The notes below the pieces were generated by a model, which was given only the letters and a program-made list of their open reading frames with translations, was not told the origin of the DNA and did not search any database. The position numbers and the translations under genes are program-made. Below are positions 16,413 through 24,649 of a stretch of DNA of 64,000 nt, one piece after another. This stretch comes from Haloterrigena alkaliphila (GTDB lineage: Archaea > Halobacteriota > Halobacteria > Halobacteriales > Natrialbaceae): positions 186,001 through 250,000 of the forward strand of contig NZ_CP071462.1 of the NCBI RefSeq assembly GCF_017352155.2, in the 5' to 3' direction. The first letter of the stretch is position 1. Every line of letters starts with the position of its first letter.

Positions 16413-17525
16413 ATGGTCCAGACGACCGCGGTACCTTCCGCATCGGACGGGGGGGAGGACGGTGCTACCGCTACCAGCGAGTCGATCAGGACGCTGACCG
16501 AGTCGGCGTCCGGTCTCGAGGTACGGGTTCTCGAAACGATTCGAGCGATCCCGGCGGCCCAGTGGAACGACGTCGTCGAGCAAACGACGTGTGGCAGCGT
16601 CTTCCATCGCCACGAGTGGCTCGACGCGATCGAAATCGGACTCGAGTACACGCCGCGACATCTCGTCGTCGAAAAAGACGGCAATCTGATCGGGTTGCTC
16701 CCAAATTTCGTCGTCGACATCGAAAAGACGCCGTTTCGCCGGCTCTCGTCGTCGTATCCCGGATTCGGCGGCCCGCTGGTCACCACCGACGTCCCCGAGT
16801 CGCTCTCGCTGCTCACCGAGGCCGCCACCGACCTCTGTTCGGGACGGACGGTCGTTCACCAGATCCGTGGACTCGATACGAACTATCTCCGGTACAATAA
16901 TTTCCTGCAGGCGGAGGGGTACGAACCCTACCGGCGGGAGTGTCGGTTCGTCCTCGATCTCACGCAGGGGTACGAGGAGATCCGCGAGGGGATGAGCAAG
17001 AGCAGGCAGAAGGGGATCGACCGCGGCCGCGACGGCGACTACGAAATCGTCGAAGAACCGCTCACACGATCGAACATCGCGCGATTCCACGAGGTGTACG
17101 AACGGGTTATGCACCGCGTCGACGGCGACGTCTATCCGCTCTCGTTTTTCGAACGGTTGCTGGCGATGGACTCGCGGTTGCTGCTCGTCACGATCCGAAT
17201 CGACGGCGAGTACGCGGGCGGGTTTCTGGAACTCATCGACGAGGAGCGCTCCTCCATCCACGGCTTCTTCGCCGCGGTTCCACAGGAATACTTCGGCGAT
17301 CACGCGTCGGAACTGCTCTACGACCACGTGATCAAGTGGGGGATCGACAACGGGTTCGACAGCTACGACTTCGGGAGTTCGAACGCGGACTTCGAGGACG
17401 GCGTCTTCCGGTTCAAGGAAGGGTTCGGCGCCACGCCGATGCCCATTCTCGTCTGGGAACGCGGCTGTAGTCCGCTCTGGAGAGTGCTCAAAACGGGCCG
17501 TTCGCTGTACTGGCCGCACAAATGA
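16413..17525 (+). CDS. FemAB/GNAT-fold acyltransferase-like protein
   Basis: A 370-residue protein starting MVQTTAVPSA at 16413, behind an A/T-rich stretch. It resembles the FemAB/peptidoglycan-bridge or CelD-type acetyltransferase group: the FHRHEWLDAIE segment near residue 70, then a C-terminal GNAT-like part with HGFFAAVPQEYFGDHASELLYDHVIKW and a terminal YDFGSSNADFEDGVFRFKEGFG motif. In bacteria these attach amino acids to lipid II or act in polysaccharide export systems; haloarchaea lack peptidoglycan, so a surface glycan or lipid modification is more likely (inference). It is monocistronic, with 290 bp of upstream spacer. Confidence 0.85.
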   Translation: MVQTTAVPSASDGGEDGATATSESIRTLTESASGLEVRVLETIRAIPAAQWNDVVEQTTCGSVFHRHEWLDAIEIGLEYTPRHLVVEKDGNLIGLLPNFVVDIEKTPFRRLSSSYPGFGGPLVTTDVPESLSLLTEAATDLCSGRTVVHQIRGLDTNYLRYNNFLQAEGYEPYRRECRFVLDLTQGYEEIREGMSKSRQKGIDRGRDGDYEIVEEPLTRSNIARFHEVYERVMHRVDGDVYPLSFFERLLAMDSRLLLVTIRIDGEYAGGFLELIDEERSSIHGFFAAVPQEYFGDHASELLYDHVIKWGIDNGFDSYDFGSSNADFEDGVFRFKEGFGATPMPILVWERGCSPLWRVLKTGRSLYWPHK

Positions 17526-17578
17526 GTCTGGATCTTCGACTCGAGATCAAGTGAACGGTCGGCAATAGTATCCGTGAG

Positions 17579-17651
17579 GTCCGGGTGCGAGAATCGAACT
17601 ACGCGTCTCAGTCGAAACGGACTGAAGGATTACCACTACCCCAACCCGGAC
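17579..17651 (-). tRNA. aberrant tRNA-like sequence, probable pseudo-tRNA
   Basis: The minus strand reads GTCCGGGT at the 5' end and ACCCGGAC at the 3' end, an 8-bp acceptor of the tRNA-His type (G-1 opposite C73). The D arm is normal (GGGT and ATCC with AGTGGTAA loop) and TTCGATT is a good T loop. The anticodon arm TCAGT/ACTGA, however, encloses an eight-base loop, CCGTTTCG, with no U33-anticodon-R37 arrangement, and the T stem GCGTAG/CTCGC needs a bulged T. It is therefore either a degenerate tRNA or an unusual tRNA-like RNA. It is convergent with the FemAB-like gene. Confidence 0.5.
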
Positions 17652-17959
17652 ACGAGTGCATTCGGAACGACGGTAGCGCACCGAAAATAGCTTGTGTCCC
17701 GTTGCCCACTGTGAAAACTATAAACATTAATCATCGTTGTTCCGCTCTGCGCGGGAGATCGGAGTCGGCCGCGTACCCCTCTGTGCGGTACTCGAGAACG
17801 GAACCCGAGTCACGGATACGATGACAGTACGACGGCCTTCAGCGGACGCTGCAGTCCGCGTCGACCGTCCTTCTTCGCGAAATATCGTCGAGAACTCCCG
17901 CGGAACTCGACCCACGGGTCGCGCTGTTCGAACCGAGTCGCTACTGACCGGCGAGCGCG
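17652..17959. other. spacer without recognised gene
   Basis: About 300 bp between the tRNA-like sequence and spt5. The only visible feature is an A/T-rich box (AACTATAAACATTAA, 17717-17730) that could serve as a TATA element on either strand, about 70 bp from the tRNA-like 5' end. No ORF with haloarchaeal coding character was seen. Confidence 0.5.
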
Positions 17960-18397
17960 TTAGCGCTCGTCACTGTCCAGCACGCGGATCTGGTCCCCGC
18001 GAACCGTCACGGGAATCGGGACCGTCGCCTCGTAGAGTTCGACGGTCACCTGATCCTTGCCCTCGTCGATGCGCTGTACCTGGGCCTTCTCGCCCTTGAA
18101 CGGACCGGCGATGAGTTCGACGATGTCGCCCTCGGCGATCCCCTCGACGTCCGGTTTGGGCGAGAGGAAGTGCTCGACCTCCGAGATGTCTGACGTTCCC
18201 GGCACGATGCTCCGGGCGTGGGGGATGTCCTCGAGGACGCGCTCGAGGACGGCGTTGCCCTCGGACTCGACCATCACGTAGGAGGTCAGCGAGTCGGGCG
18301 CGAGCGCCGCGTGGATCTCGGGCTCCTCGCGGTTGATGATCATGTCCGCGACGGTGCGCTCCTGACTGGCCGTAGTTTTGACGGCGTAGATGCCCAT
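17960..18397 (-). CDS. spt5: transcription elongation factor Spt5 (NusG)
   Basis: A 145-residue protein with an N-terminal NGN domain (residues 1-82, [17 protein letters not shown] to PKPDVEGI) and a C-terminal KOW domain (about 88-140, [19 protein letters not shown]). It clamps RNA polymerase on DNA together with Spt4 to promote processive elongation. It overlaps secE by ATGA (18394-18399 region), the conserved archaeal secE-spt5 arrangement, so the two are co-translated. Confidence 0.97.
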   Translation of the reverse strand: MGIYAVKTTASQERTVADMIINREEPEIHAALAPDSLTSYVMVESEGNAVLERVLEDIPHARSIVPGTSDISEVEHFLSPKPDVEGIAEGDIVELIAGPFKGEKAQVQRIDEGKDQVTVELYEATVPIPVTVRGDQIRVLDSDER

Positions 18398-18579
18398 CAG
18401 AAGACACCCACCTGTCCGGTCAGGACGAGCATGATTGCGCCGATGAGAAAGCCCATCAACCCGATGAGCAGGATTCCTGCACCGGCGATCTTCGATACCT
18501 GGAGGAACTCCTCGGTCGTGGGCGTCGTCGCCATCTTCAACACCCGAACGTACGAGGTGAGGTCGTAGGGAACGTCCAT
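18397..18579 (-). CDS. secE: preprotein translocase subunit SecE (Sec61 gamma)
   Basis: A 60-residue protein: an amphipathic N-terminal helix ([13 protein letters not shown]...[11 protein letters not shown]) followed by one transmembrane helix (about residues 33-55, [21 protein letters not shown]). It is the clamp subunit that embraces SecY in the archaeal translocon. Length and gene order (secE then spt5, overlapping by one codon region) are as expected. An ftsZ gene often precedes it in archaea; here a divergent small acidic gene does. Confidence 0.96.
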   Translation of the reverse strand: MDVPYDLTSYVRVLKMATTPTTEEFLQVSKIAGAGILLIGLMGFLIGAIMLVLTGQVGVF

Positions 18580-18718
18580 GTATATCCGTTCACAACGCGG
18601 CGCCTTTTATCTGTCTTTCGTGTCGCTAGTCGTTTCGGATGGAAAACACGTCGATCGAGGCCGACGTTGCACTCGATGGCCTGCCGACCAAACCGCTCGA
18701 GGCCGAATTCCCTCTGCT

Positions 18719-18910
18719 ATGGCCGAAGATGACGCCGACCGCGCGAACGAGTACGAGGCGGAACGGGAAGCCGAGATCGAAGACGAGATGGAGCGCGTCG
18801 ATCAGGACCCCGATCAGATCGACGCCGGCGACGACGACCTCGGAACGCAGAACGCGCCCCGCGAGGACGCGGAGGACCTGGAGGACCTCGAGGAGGCCGA
18901 AGAGGCCTGA
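18719..18910 (+). CDS. small highly acidic protein
   Basis: A 63-residue protein starting MAEDDADRANEYEAE, almost entirely Asp, Glu, Ala and Arg, ending in a LEDLEEAEEA helix. No domain is recognised. The start is chosen at 18719 because the acidic coding signature begins there; the in-frame upstream part is not acidic. Divergent from secE. It may be a genuine haloarchaeal small protein, but the low complexity limits confidence. Confidence 0.5.
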   Translation: MAEDDADRANEYEAEREAEIEDEMERVDQDPDQIDAGDDDLGTQNAPREDAEDLEDLEEAEEA

Positions 18911-19055
18911 CGACGCGGGCCGCATCCGCAATCGACCCGCGTTCGAATCGGGGCCGTGGCCGTTCGAGTCACCGCTGAGAGAACGCAGTCGTCGCTCGAG
19001 CGAATCGAGTCCTCGACGGGCGACGGGACGATTTCTTCGGACCCCCTCCCGAGCA

Positions 19056-19328
19056 TCACGCGATCGGCTCGACCGCGTACTCGCCGACCAGATACGCGCG
19101 GCCGCGGTCGGAGAGTTCGTACCGCAGTCCGTCTCTCCGGACGAGCGCCGCCCGCTCGAGTAACTCGAGTCGCTTGTCGATGTACCGCGGCTGGAGCGCG
19201 ATCGCCGCGTCGCTCAGTTCGGTCCGGATCTCGTGGGGTCGCTTCCCGGGATTCGACGCGAGATACTCGAGAATCCGATCGTCGTTCTTCGACATCCACT
19301 CCGCGTGCTTGCGGACCTCGACTCTCAT
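19056..19328 (-). CDS. small winged-helix DNA-binding protein
   Basis: A 90-residue protein starting MRVEVRKHAEWMSKNDDRIL. The region of residues 14-85 (ILEYLASNPGKRPHEIRTEL...RYIDKRLELLERAALVRRDGLRYELSDRGRAYLVG) folds as a winged helix of the MarR/PhiH1-repressor-like type common in haloarchaea. Its ATG overlaps the stop codon of the zinc-ribbon gene upstream (ATGA), so both come from one mRNA. It probably regulates its own operon or a neighbouring gene; the target is unknown. Confidence 0.8.
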   Translation of the reverse strand: MRVEVRKHAEWMSKNDDRILEYLASNPGKRPHEIRTELSDAAIALQPRYIDKRLELLERAALVRRDGLRYELSDRGRAYLVGEYAVEPIA

Positions 19329-19663
19329 CGTTTCACCGATCGAAGCCGCTCGTCGCCCTCGATCAGTTCGTGGAAGTGTTCGTCGCAGAGGCAGGGAACC
19401 GCCTCGTCGTCCTCGATCGACGACGTGACGACGAGATCGCCGTCCGACGACGTGAGCTCGGGAACGTACCGCGGAAAGCGTATCTGGCCGTCCCGCTTGC
19501 AGAACGCACAGCGGCGCTCCGATCCGGACGCCCAGTAGCGAACGCTGCGTCCGAGTTCGTCCTTTTCGCAGTTCATACAGAGCCCCCCGATCGTGGTTCC
19601 GCTGAACAGTTCGATCACCGCTCGATTGTATCCGGCGTCTCGCCCACAGTTCACGCATTGCAT
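19325..19663 (-). CDS. zinc-ribbon protein with four Cys pairs
   Basis: A 112-residue protein starting MQCVNCGRDAGYN. Cysteine pairs occur in CVNC (residues 3-6), CMNC (29-32), CAFC (52-55) and CLCDEH (about 90-95), enough for two treble-clef or ribbon zinc sites. It is translationally coupled to the winged-helix gene downstream. A regulator, RNA-binding or protein-interaction role is possible; I do not recognise a named family. Confidence 0.75.
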   Translation of the reverse strand: MQCVNCGRDAGYNRAVIELFSGTTIGGLCMNCEKDELGRSVRYWASGSERRCAFCKRDGQIRFPRYVPELTSSDGDLVVTSSIEDDEAVPCLCDEHFHELIEGDERLRSVKR

Positions 19664-20123
19664 CGGTAATCCTCCCCGTTGGAACCGGGGATTGGAATCG
19701 ACACGTCATAAAAACGGACTGCCAGGTGAAATTGAACGAACGTATAAGATCACGGAGGTGCAGTCCGAGTGCCGCTACCCGGACTCCGAACGTCGGTTTC
19801 TCGGATCGGTTCGCGTGGATCACGTCCACCGACGAACACGAGCGATTTATGGGTCAAACGGCGTCTCGAGACGGCAACTAGTACCGCGTCAGGATCCCGT
19901 CGGGCGGTTTTCGCAAATCAGTTCACACGAAACGGACGTTCAATCGCAATACGCGTTCGCGATTTCTCGGAGTGCGACCGTCGTCGTCTTCGACTGGACG
20001 GCCGTCGATTCGTGCGTCGAGCACTTTCACGTGACACTCGACTGCCCACGGCGCGCGACCGTGCTCGTCTCGAGGCTGCCACAGAGGTACCGGCGGGAGA
20101 GACCGGGCGTCCGTGACGGACCG
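19664..20123. other. 460-bp spacer without recognised gene
   Basis: Right next to the zinc-ribbon start is an imperfect hairpin (AATCCTCCCCG ... CCGGGGATT, about 19672-19698) that resembles the right-end hairpin of haloarchaeal IS200/605 elements but lacks any transposase. An A/T-rich run (GAACGTATAAGATC, 19738-19751) lies further out. The rest shows no coding signature on either strand. Confidence 0.5.
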
Positions 20124-21272
20124 TCAGGGTCCGACGTCGTCCGGCCGCTCCTCGAGCGTCAACGCCACGGTTTGGCGCTCGCCGTCCCGGACGATCTCGA
20201 GTTCGATCTCGTCTCCGGGGGCGGTCTCGAGCGCGAGGTACGACGAGAGCTGAGCCTGCGTCGAGATCTCCGCTCCGTCGATGGCGACGATCACGTCACC
20301 GCTGCCCGGACGGCCGCGGCGGACCGGCTCGAGTACCCCGTCAGCGGGTCCGTCCCGGACGACCTGCGCGACCAGGACGCCGGCCGCTTCCTCGAGGCCG
20401 ACCGCGTCGGCGATTTCGGGGCCGACGGGCAGGACGCCGACGCCCATGTAGGCGTGTTCGTACGCGCCGTCCTCGATGAGCGCGGGCACGACACGGTTCG
20501 CGAGCCGTGCCGAGATGGCGAAGCCGATCGTCTGGCTGGCCCCGGCGAAGACGACCCCAAGCACCTCGCCGTCGAGGTTCACGAGCGGCCCGCCGCTGTT
20601 CCCGGGGTTGACCGACGCGTCGGTCTGGATGGCCGCCGGAATCGCGAACCCCGTCGGACTCGGCAGCGAGCGGTTGACGCCGCTGACGATTCCCTGCGAG
20701 ATCGAGGCGTTGAAGCCGAGCGGATTGCCGAGCGTGAGTACCTCCTGTCCGATCGCCGGCTGGGACTCGACGAACGAGAGTCCGCCGGCGACGTCGGGCA
20801 TCTCGTCGACGCGCAGGACGGCGAGGTCGCTGTAAACGTCCGTGCCGACGATCGACGCGGTCCGCCACTCTTGATTGCTGAACTGGATCTCGATACCGTC
20901 CTCGCTCGCGGCCGCTACGACGTGGTTGTTCGTCACGATGTGCTGATCGTCGATGACGAATCCGGAACCGAGTCCGCCACCGCCGCCACCACCGCCGCCG
21001 GGGCCGGGGCCCGGACCGGGACCGCCCGTCCCGGAGACGGTGACGAGGACGACGGAGTCGATGGTGTTGCGATACACCGCCGTGTACGGACTGTCGACGC
21101 CGTCGCCCTGTCCCTCCTGGGCCGTCGTGTTCGCGCTCTCGGTCTCGTTCTGTGCGACGCCGCCCCCGACGCCTCCGACGCCCAGCGCCGCGGTGGCCCC
21201 GATCGCGCCGAGGAGTCGCCGCCGCGTGCAGTAATCTCGACTCACGCGGGGTTCCACCCCGAGGAACGGCAT
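20124..21272 (-). CDS. exported HtrA/DegP-like serine protease with PDZ domain
   Basis: A 382-residue protein. A twin-arginine signal (TRRRLLGAIGATAALGVGG, residues 17-35) predicts Tat export. A Pro/Gly-rich linker with an almost pure glycine run (about residues 84-100) precedes a trypsin-like domain with the catalytic triad His117 (TNNHVV), Asp149 (YSDLAVL) and Ser226 (PGNSGGP). A PDZ domain follows (about 285-370, GDVIVAIDGAEISTQAQL). Such proteases degrade or refold damaged proteins outside the cytoplasmic membrane. The gene is monocistronic, followed on its 5' side by a hairpin-bearing spacer shared with the dehydratase 3' end. Confidence 0.95.
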   Translation of the reverse strand: MPFLGVEPRVSRDYCTRRRLLGAIGATAALGVGGVGGGVAQNETESANTTAQEGQGDGVDSPYTAVYRNTIDSVVLVTVSGTGGPGPGPGPGGGGGGGGGLGSGFVIDDQHIVTNNHVVAAASEDGIEIQFSNQEWRTASIVGTDVYSDLAVLRVDEMPDVAGGLSFVESQPAIGQEVLTLGNPLGFNASISQGIVSGVNRSLPSPTGFAIPAAIQTDASVNPGNSGGPLVNLDGEVLGVVFAGASQTIGFAISARLANRVVPALIEDGAYEHAYMGVGVLPVGPEIADAVGLEEAAGVLVAQVVRDGPADGVLEPVRRGRPGSGDVIVAIDGAEISTQAQLSSYLALETAPGDEIELEIVRDGERQTVALTLEERPDDVGP

Positions 21273-21404
21273 AAAACGATGACCAGCAGAAGCAGCGGGC
21301 GATTCTGGGGGCTGAGCGACACCCGGTAACCGTGCGAGTTCGGTCGAACTCGGCCGGTCGCGAGCGTCCCCCGTCGACTCGAGCGGCTATTCTTCGTCGA
21401 ACAA

Positions 21405-21423
21405 CGCTGAGCTCCGCTCAGCG
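21405..21423 (-). terminator. 8-bp triloop hairpin
   Basis: CGCTGAGC, loop TCC, GCTCAGCG; perfect pairing. It lies about 60-80 bp downstream of the first dehydratase gene's stop codon. Confidence 0.5.
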
Positions 21424-21429
21424 AGTCCA

Positions 21430-21447
21430 ACACGGCTCACGCCGTGT
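21430..21447 (-). terminator. 7-bp hairpin
   Basis: ACACGGC, loop TCAC, GCCGTGT; perfect pairing, between the gene end and the triloop hairpin. Confidence 0.5.
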
Positions 21448-21485
21448 CGAACGGCGCAAATCGAAGAGTTACTGGCTCGACGACG

Positions 21486-22724
21486 CTACGCTTCGTCGAA
21501 GAGTTCCTCCCCGTCGACCGTGTGCTCGGCGACGGCGTCCATGTCGAGGGTGACGCCGAGGCCGGGCTCCTCGGGAATCTCGATGTAGCCGCCCTCGATG
21601 ACGTCCTCTTCGACCAGATCCTCCCACCAGCCGAGTTCGTAGGAGTGGTACTCGACGGCCAGCGAGTTCGGAATCGCCGCGCCGACGTGAGCGCTGGCCA
21701 CCGTCGCGACCGGCGAGGCGACGTTGTGCATCGCGACCGGCACGTAGTACATGTCCGCCAGATCTGCGATCTTCCGGGTCTCGCGCATCCCGCCGACCTT
21801 CGGCATGTCGGGCGCGATGATGTCGACGGCCTGCTCCTCGATGAGGCGGCGCTGACCGTGCTTTCGGTAGACGTTCTCGCCGACGGTGATCGGCGTCGTC
21901 GTGCTCTGGGTGACCTCCCGCTGAACGTCGTGGTTCTCCGGCGGGACGGGGTCCTCGAGCCACCAGACGTCGTACTCCTCCAAGCGCTTCGCGAGGCGTT
22001 TCGCGCTGCCGCCGGAGAACGTCCAGTGGCAGTCGAAGGCGACGTCGGCCCGCGAACCCACGCGTTCGGTGATCGCCTCGACGATGCTGGCCTTGTGCTC
22101 GATCTCGGGGCCCCGGAGGTGGCGGTTCGCGCGGTCCTTCTCGTGGCCCGAGGGGACGTCGAGGTCGAACTTCAGGGCGTCGTACCCCAGGTCCTCGACG
22201 ACGCGTTCGGCCTCGTCGGCGCAAGCGATCGGGTCCGCCTCCTCTTCAGTGTGGCAGTCGCAGTAGACCCGGACCTCGTCTCGGTACTTCCCGCCCAGCA
22301 ACTGGTAGGCCGGCACCTCGAGGATCTTCCCCGCTAGATCGTGGAGGGCGACTTCGATGCCCGAAATCGCGGTCACCGTTACGCCGCCGAGCGAGCCCTC
22401 GCCGGACATCTTCTGGACGAGATGTTCGGTCAGCCGGTCGATGTCCAGCGGGTTCTCGCCCTGCAGGAAGGGCTTCATGCGTTCGATCAACTCCGGCGCG
22501 CCGGCGCCCCAGTAGGCCTCGCCGGTCCCGACGATTCCCGCGTCGGTGTAGACCCGAACGAGCGTCCACGGAAAGTTGCCGTCGACCATCGTCGTCTGTA
22601 CGTCGGTGATCTCGACGTCCCGGCCGCCCCCGCGCTCCCGGGTGACCTGCATGGTCTCCGCCGAGAGGTCGCGCATCGTGTACTCGGCGTTCGGGTCGTG
22701 CAACCGTGAGTAATCGACTCCCAT
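21486..22724 (-). CDS. gnaD: gluconate/galactonate dehydratase (enolase superfamily), copy 1
   Basis: A 412-residue mandelate racemase/muconate lactonizing enzyme-type dehydratase, colinear with haloarchaeal GnaD. The metal and catalytic segments include KFDLDVPSGHE, FDCHWTFSGG, LEDPVPPENHD, VGENVYRKHG and AMHNVASPV. It dehydrates an aldonic acid (gluconate and/or galactonate) to the 2-keto-3-deoxy sugar acid, the entry step of the semi-phosphorylative Entner-Doudoroff pathway. The aldolase gene lies about 100 bp upstream on the same strand. The promoter has a TACT-N7-GAGTA dyad, indicating TrmB control. It is paralogous over its full length to the gene at 33826-35064. Confidence 0.9.
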   Translation of the reverse strand: MGVDYSRLHDPNAEYTMRDLSAETMQVTRERGGGRDVEITDVQTTMVDGNFPWTLVRVYTDAGIVGTGEAYWGAGAPELIERMKPFLQGENPLDIDRLTEHLVQKMSGEGSLGGVTVTAISGIEVALHDLAGKILEVPAYQLLGGKYRDEVRVYCDCHTEEEADPIACADEAERVVEDLGYDALKFDLDVPSGHEKDRANRHLRGPEIEHKASIVEAITERVGSRADVAFDCHWTFSGGSAKRLAKRLEEYDVWWLEDPVPPENHDVQREVTQSTTTPITVGENVYRKHGQRRLIEEQAVDIIAPDMPKVGGMRETRKIADLADMYYVPVAMHNVASPVATVASAHVGAAIPNSLAVEYHSYELGWWEDLVEEDVIEGGYIEIPEEPGLGVTLDMDAVAEHTVDGEELFDEA

Positions 22725-22734
22725 GGTGATAATA

Positions 22735-22754
22735 ATTACTCCAGAAATAGTAAT
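22735..22754 (-). promoter_or_regulatory. TrmB-type operator overlapping the gnaD copy 1 promoter
   Basis: On the minus strand the sequence is ATTACT, ATTTCTGG, AGTAAT: a perfect 6-bp inverted repeat. It reads TACT-N7-GAGTA, the consensus described for the haloarchaeal sugar regulator TrmB. It lies 11-30 bp before the start codon, where the TATA box and transcription start of a leaderless mRNA would be. The trmB gene is less than 2 kb away. Confidence 0.7.
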
Positions 22755-22827
22755 AGTTTCCGTTCAGTGGCGCGGCCGACCGAGCGGCTCCGTTCGAGCG
22801 GCCTGCGAGCGGTGGCCGCGTCCGCAC

Positions 22828-23481
22828 TCAGTCGCCGCGCGCGGCGTCCACGGCGTCGACGAAGTCGGCGGCGGATTCGCGAACGCGATCCATATCGTCG
22901 GCGTCGATCGCCCCGTAGTCGACGAGCGCGCTGCCGGCGCCGACGGCGACGGCGCCCGCGTCGAAGAACTCGGAGACGTTGTCCGGCGAGACGCCGCCGG
23001 TCGGGATCACGTCAACATCGCCCAGCGGGCCGCGGATCGCGCCGATGTGGCTCGGCCCGACCGTCGAGGCGGGGAAGAGTTTGAGGACGTCGGCACCGGC
23101 CTCGAGCGCCGTGACGGCCTCCGTCGGCGTCATGACTCCGGGCGCCGCCAGGACGCTCTGCCGGTTACAGAGTTCGACGGTCTCGACGTCGGTGTGCGGC
23201 GAGACGACGAACTCCGCCCCCGCGTCGATCATCGACTGAGCCGTCGGCGCGTCGAGGACGGTCCCCGCGCCGACGATCGCGTCGGTGTCCGCTAGTTCGC
23301 GGTCGACGGCGGCGATCTGCTCGCTCGCGCGCGTCCCGTCCGCGGTGATTTCGAGGGCGTCGACGCCCGCCTCGTGGATCGCTCGCGCGACGGGAACGAT
23401 CCGGTCCTCGTCGATTCCGCGGAGGACGGCGATCACGCCGCTCTCGACGATCCGGTCCCTGATCGCTCGGGCGTCAGTCAT
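22828..23481 (-). CDS. eda: KDPG/KHG aldolase, bacterial Eda type
   Basis: A 217-residue class I aldolase. LEITADG near residue 42 holds the catalytic glutamate region, VLKLFPAST the Schiff-base lysine, and VIPTGGVSPDN the phosphate-binding loop. It cleaves 2-keto-3-deoxy-6-phosphogluconate (or the galactonate analogue) to pyruvate and glyceraldehyde-3-phosphate. The usual LRT after the glutamate is replaced by ADGT, so substrate preference may differ. It lies just upstream of gnaD on the same strand and is downstream of trmB. A 2-keto-3-deoxygluconate kinase is not in the window and must be encoded elsewhere. Confidence 0.88.
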   Translation of the reverse strand: MTDARAIRDRIVESGVIAVLRGIDEDRIVPVARAIHEAGVDALEITADGTRASEQIAAVDRELADTDAIVGAGTVLDAPTAQSMIDAGAEFVVSPHTDVETVELCNRQSVLAAPGVMTPTEAVTALEAGADVLKLFPASTVGPSHIGAIRGPLGDVDVIPTGGVSPDNVSEFFDAGAVAVGAGSALVDYGAIDADDMDRVRESAADFVDAVDAARGD

Positions 23482-23587
23482 TCGGCGATCCCTCCGGACG
23501 CGCGGTGGTGACGACTCATCACGGGGACCGTTCGCTCCCCCGGATCAAGAAATTAACTCACAGATGAAAAAACACGATAGCCTCCGT

Positions 23588-24646
23588 TCACTCCTCGAGC
23601 CGTTCGACGGTGACCGATTCCGCCTCGAAGTCCTCGAGGAAGGCCCCGGGACCGCCGATCGTGTATCGCTCGCCGTCGACCTCGATCTCGACGGCGTTCT
23701 CGATGGGCAACGTCGACGTGACGGGTCGGACGAGGCTCTGCCGGACGGCGACGACTTCGCCGGTGAGCGTCGAGTCGAGTTCCCGATCGCCGACCGCCGA
23801 ACCGGTCACGGTGGCCTGGATGCGGGTGTCGGTCGCTCGATGCAGGGCGATCTGGAAGACCGCGTTTCGGAACCCGTCGTACGTCCGCGGAAGTTCGGCG
23901 GGGGTCGTGACGTAGCGTTCTTCGGCGGTCGGCCAGTAGTTCGCCAGGAACGAGCCGACGAAGACGGGAGCGAGCTGGGGCTGGGAGATGGCGATCGCGC
24001 GCGTCTCGCTCGTCGAACTCGTGAGCATCTTGCTGGGCGCGAGCAGCCCGTGGCGGCTATCGACGGTGAGCATCGTGGGGACGAGCGCGTCCCAGGTGCG
24101 GACCGTACTCGCCGTCCCGGCCAACGAGGCGATGTCCTGCTCTTCGTCCGCTCCGCCCAGGAGGAGCAAGACGAGTACGCCCCGGTCGACCGTCGCCTGG
24201 AGCGTCGAGCGGATCCGCGGCAGGACCGCCGCGGGGAGCGAGAGGGTGACCTCCGTCTCGGCGCTGGCCAGCAGACTCTCGATGCGTTTGAGCACCGTCT
24301 GGCGGGCCTTGATCACCTCGAACTCTTCCCCGCCGCGTTCGCTGGTCGTGTACCGCGATCGCAGCTCGGGTTCGATCGCTTCGACGCTCCTCGTGAGTTG
24401 ATCGACGACGGTTTCGGGATCGACGGGACGGATCACGGTCGGAACCGCGTGATCGTCGACCTCGACGAACCCTCGTTCCTCGAGTTCCTCGCTGATGCTG
24501 TAGACGTACCGCTTCGATACGTCGGCGGCGTTGGCGATCGTGCTGGCCTTCGACTCCCCGTGCTCGAGAATCGCGAGATAGGTGTCGATCTCCTTCTCGG
24601 AGAGGCCGAACCGTTCGAGCAGATCGCCGAGCTCCTCTGACTCCAT
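23588..24646 (-). CDS. trmB: TrmB-family sugar-responsive transcription regulator
   Basis: A 352-residue protein with an N-terminal winged helix (about residues 1-75; FGLSEKEIDTYLAILEHGESKASTIANAADVSKRYVYSI) and a long C-terminal sugar-binding/oligomerisation domain typical of TrmB. Haloarchaeal TrmB represses sugar-catabolic and activates gluconeogenic genes, releasing DNA on sugar binding. Its own start region contains TACTGAGTATAC just upstream of the ATG, which fuses the two half-sites of the TrmB box and suggests autoregulation. It lies among a dehydratase, aldolase, amylases and a sugar ABC transporter. Confidence 0.92.
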   Translation of the reverse strand: MESEELGDLLERFGLSEKEIDTYLAILEHGESKASTIANAADVSKRYVYSISEELEERGFVEVDDHAVPTVIRPVDPETVVDQLTRSVEAIEPELRSRYTTSERGGEEFEVIKARQTVLKRIESLLASAETEVTLSLPAAVLPRIRSTLQATVDRGVLVLLLLGGADEEQDIASLAGTASTVRTWDALVPTMLTVDSRHGLLAPSKMLTSSTSETRAIAISQPQLAPVFVGSFLANYWPTAEERYVTTPAELPRTYDGFRNAVFQIALHRATDTRIQATVTGSAVGDRELDSTLTGEVVAVRQSLVRPVTSTLPIENAVEIEVDGERYTIGGPGAFLEDFEAESVTVERLEE

Positions 24647-24649
24647 GTA

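Larger units (their letters stand above)
21388..21485 (-). repeat. hairpin array downstream of dehydratase copy 1
   Basis: This spacer carries a degenerate copy of the gene's terminal TTCGTCGAA motif at 21388-21403 and two tandem hairpins (21405-21423 and 21430-21447). It aligns block by block with the spacer downstream of the second dehydratase gene (33727-33825). Confidence 0.7.

Noticed and set aside
19672-19698. Right-end hairpin of an IS200/605 element
   Set aside because: The hairpin resembles one but no TnpA, TnpB or left end is present; it can only be called suggestive.
19056-19829. N-terminal extension of the winged-helix gene
   Set aside because: The extended part is an out-of-frame shadow of the zinc-ribbon gene; the ATG at 19328 with ATGA overlap is the better start.
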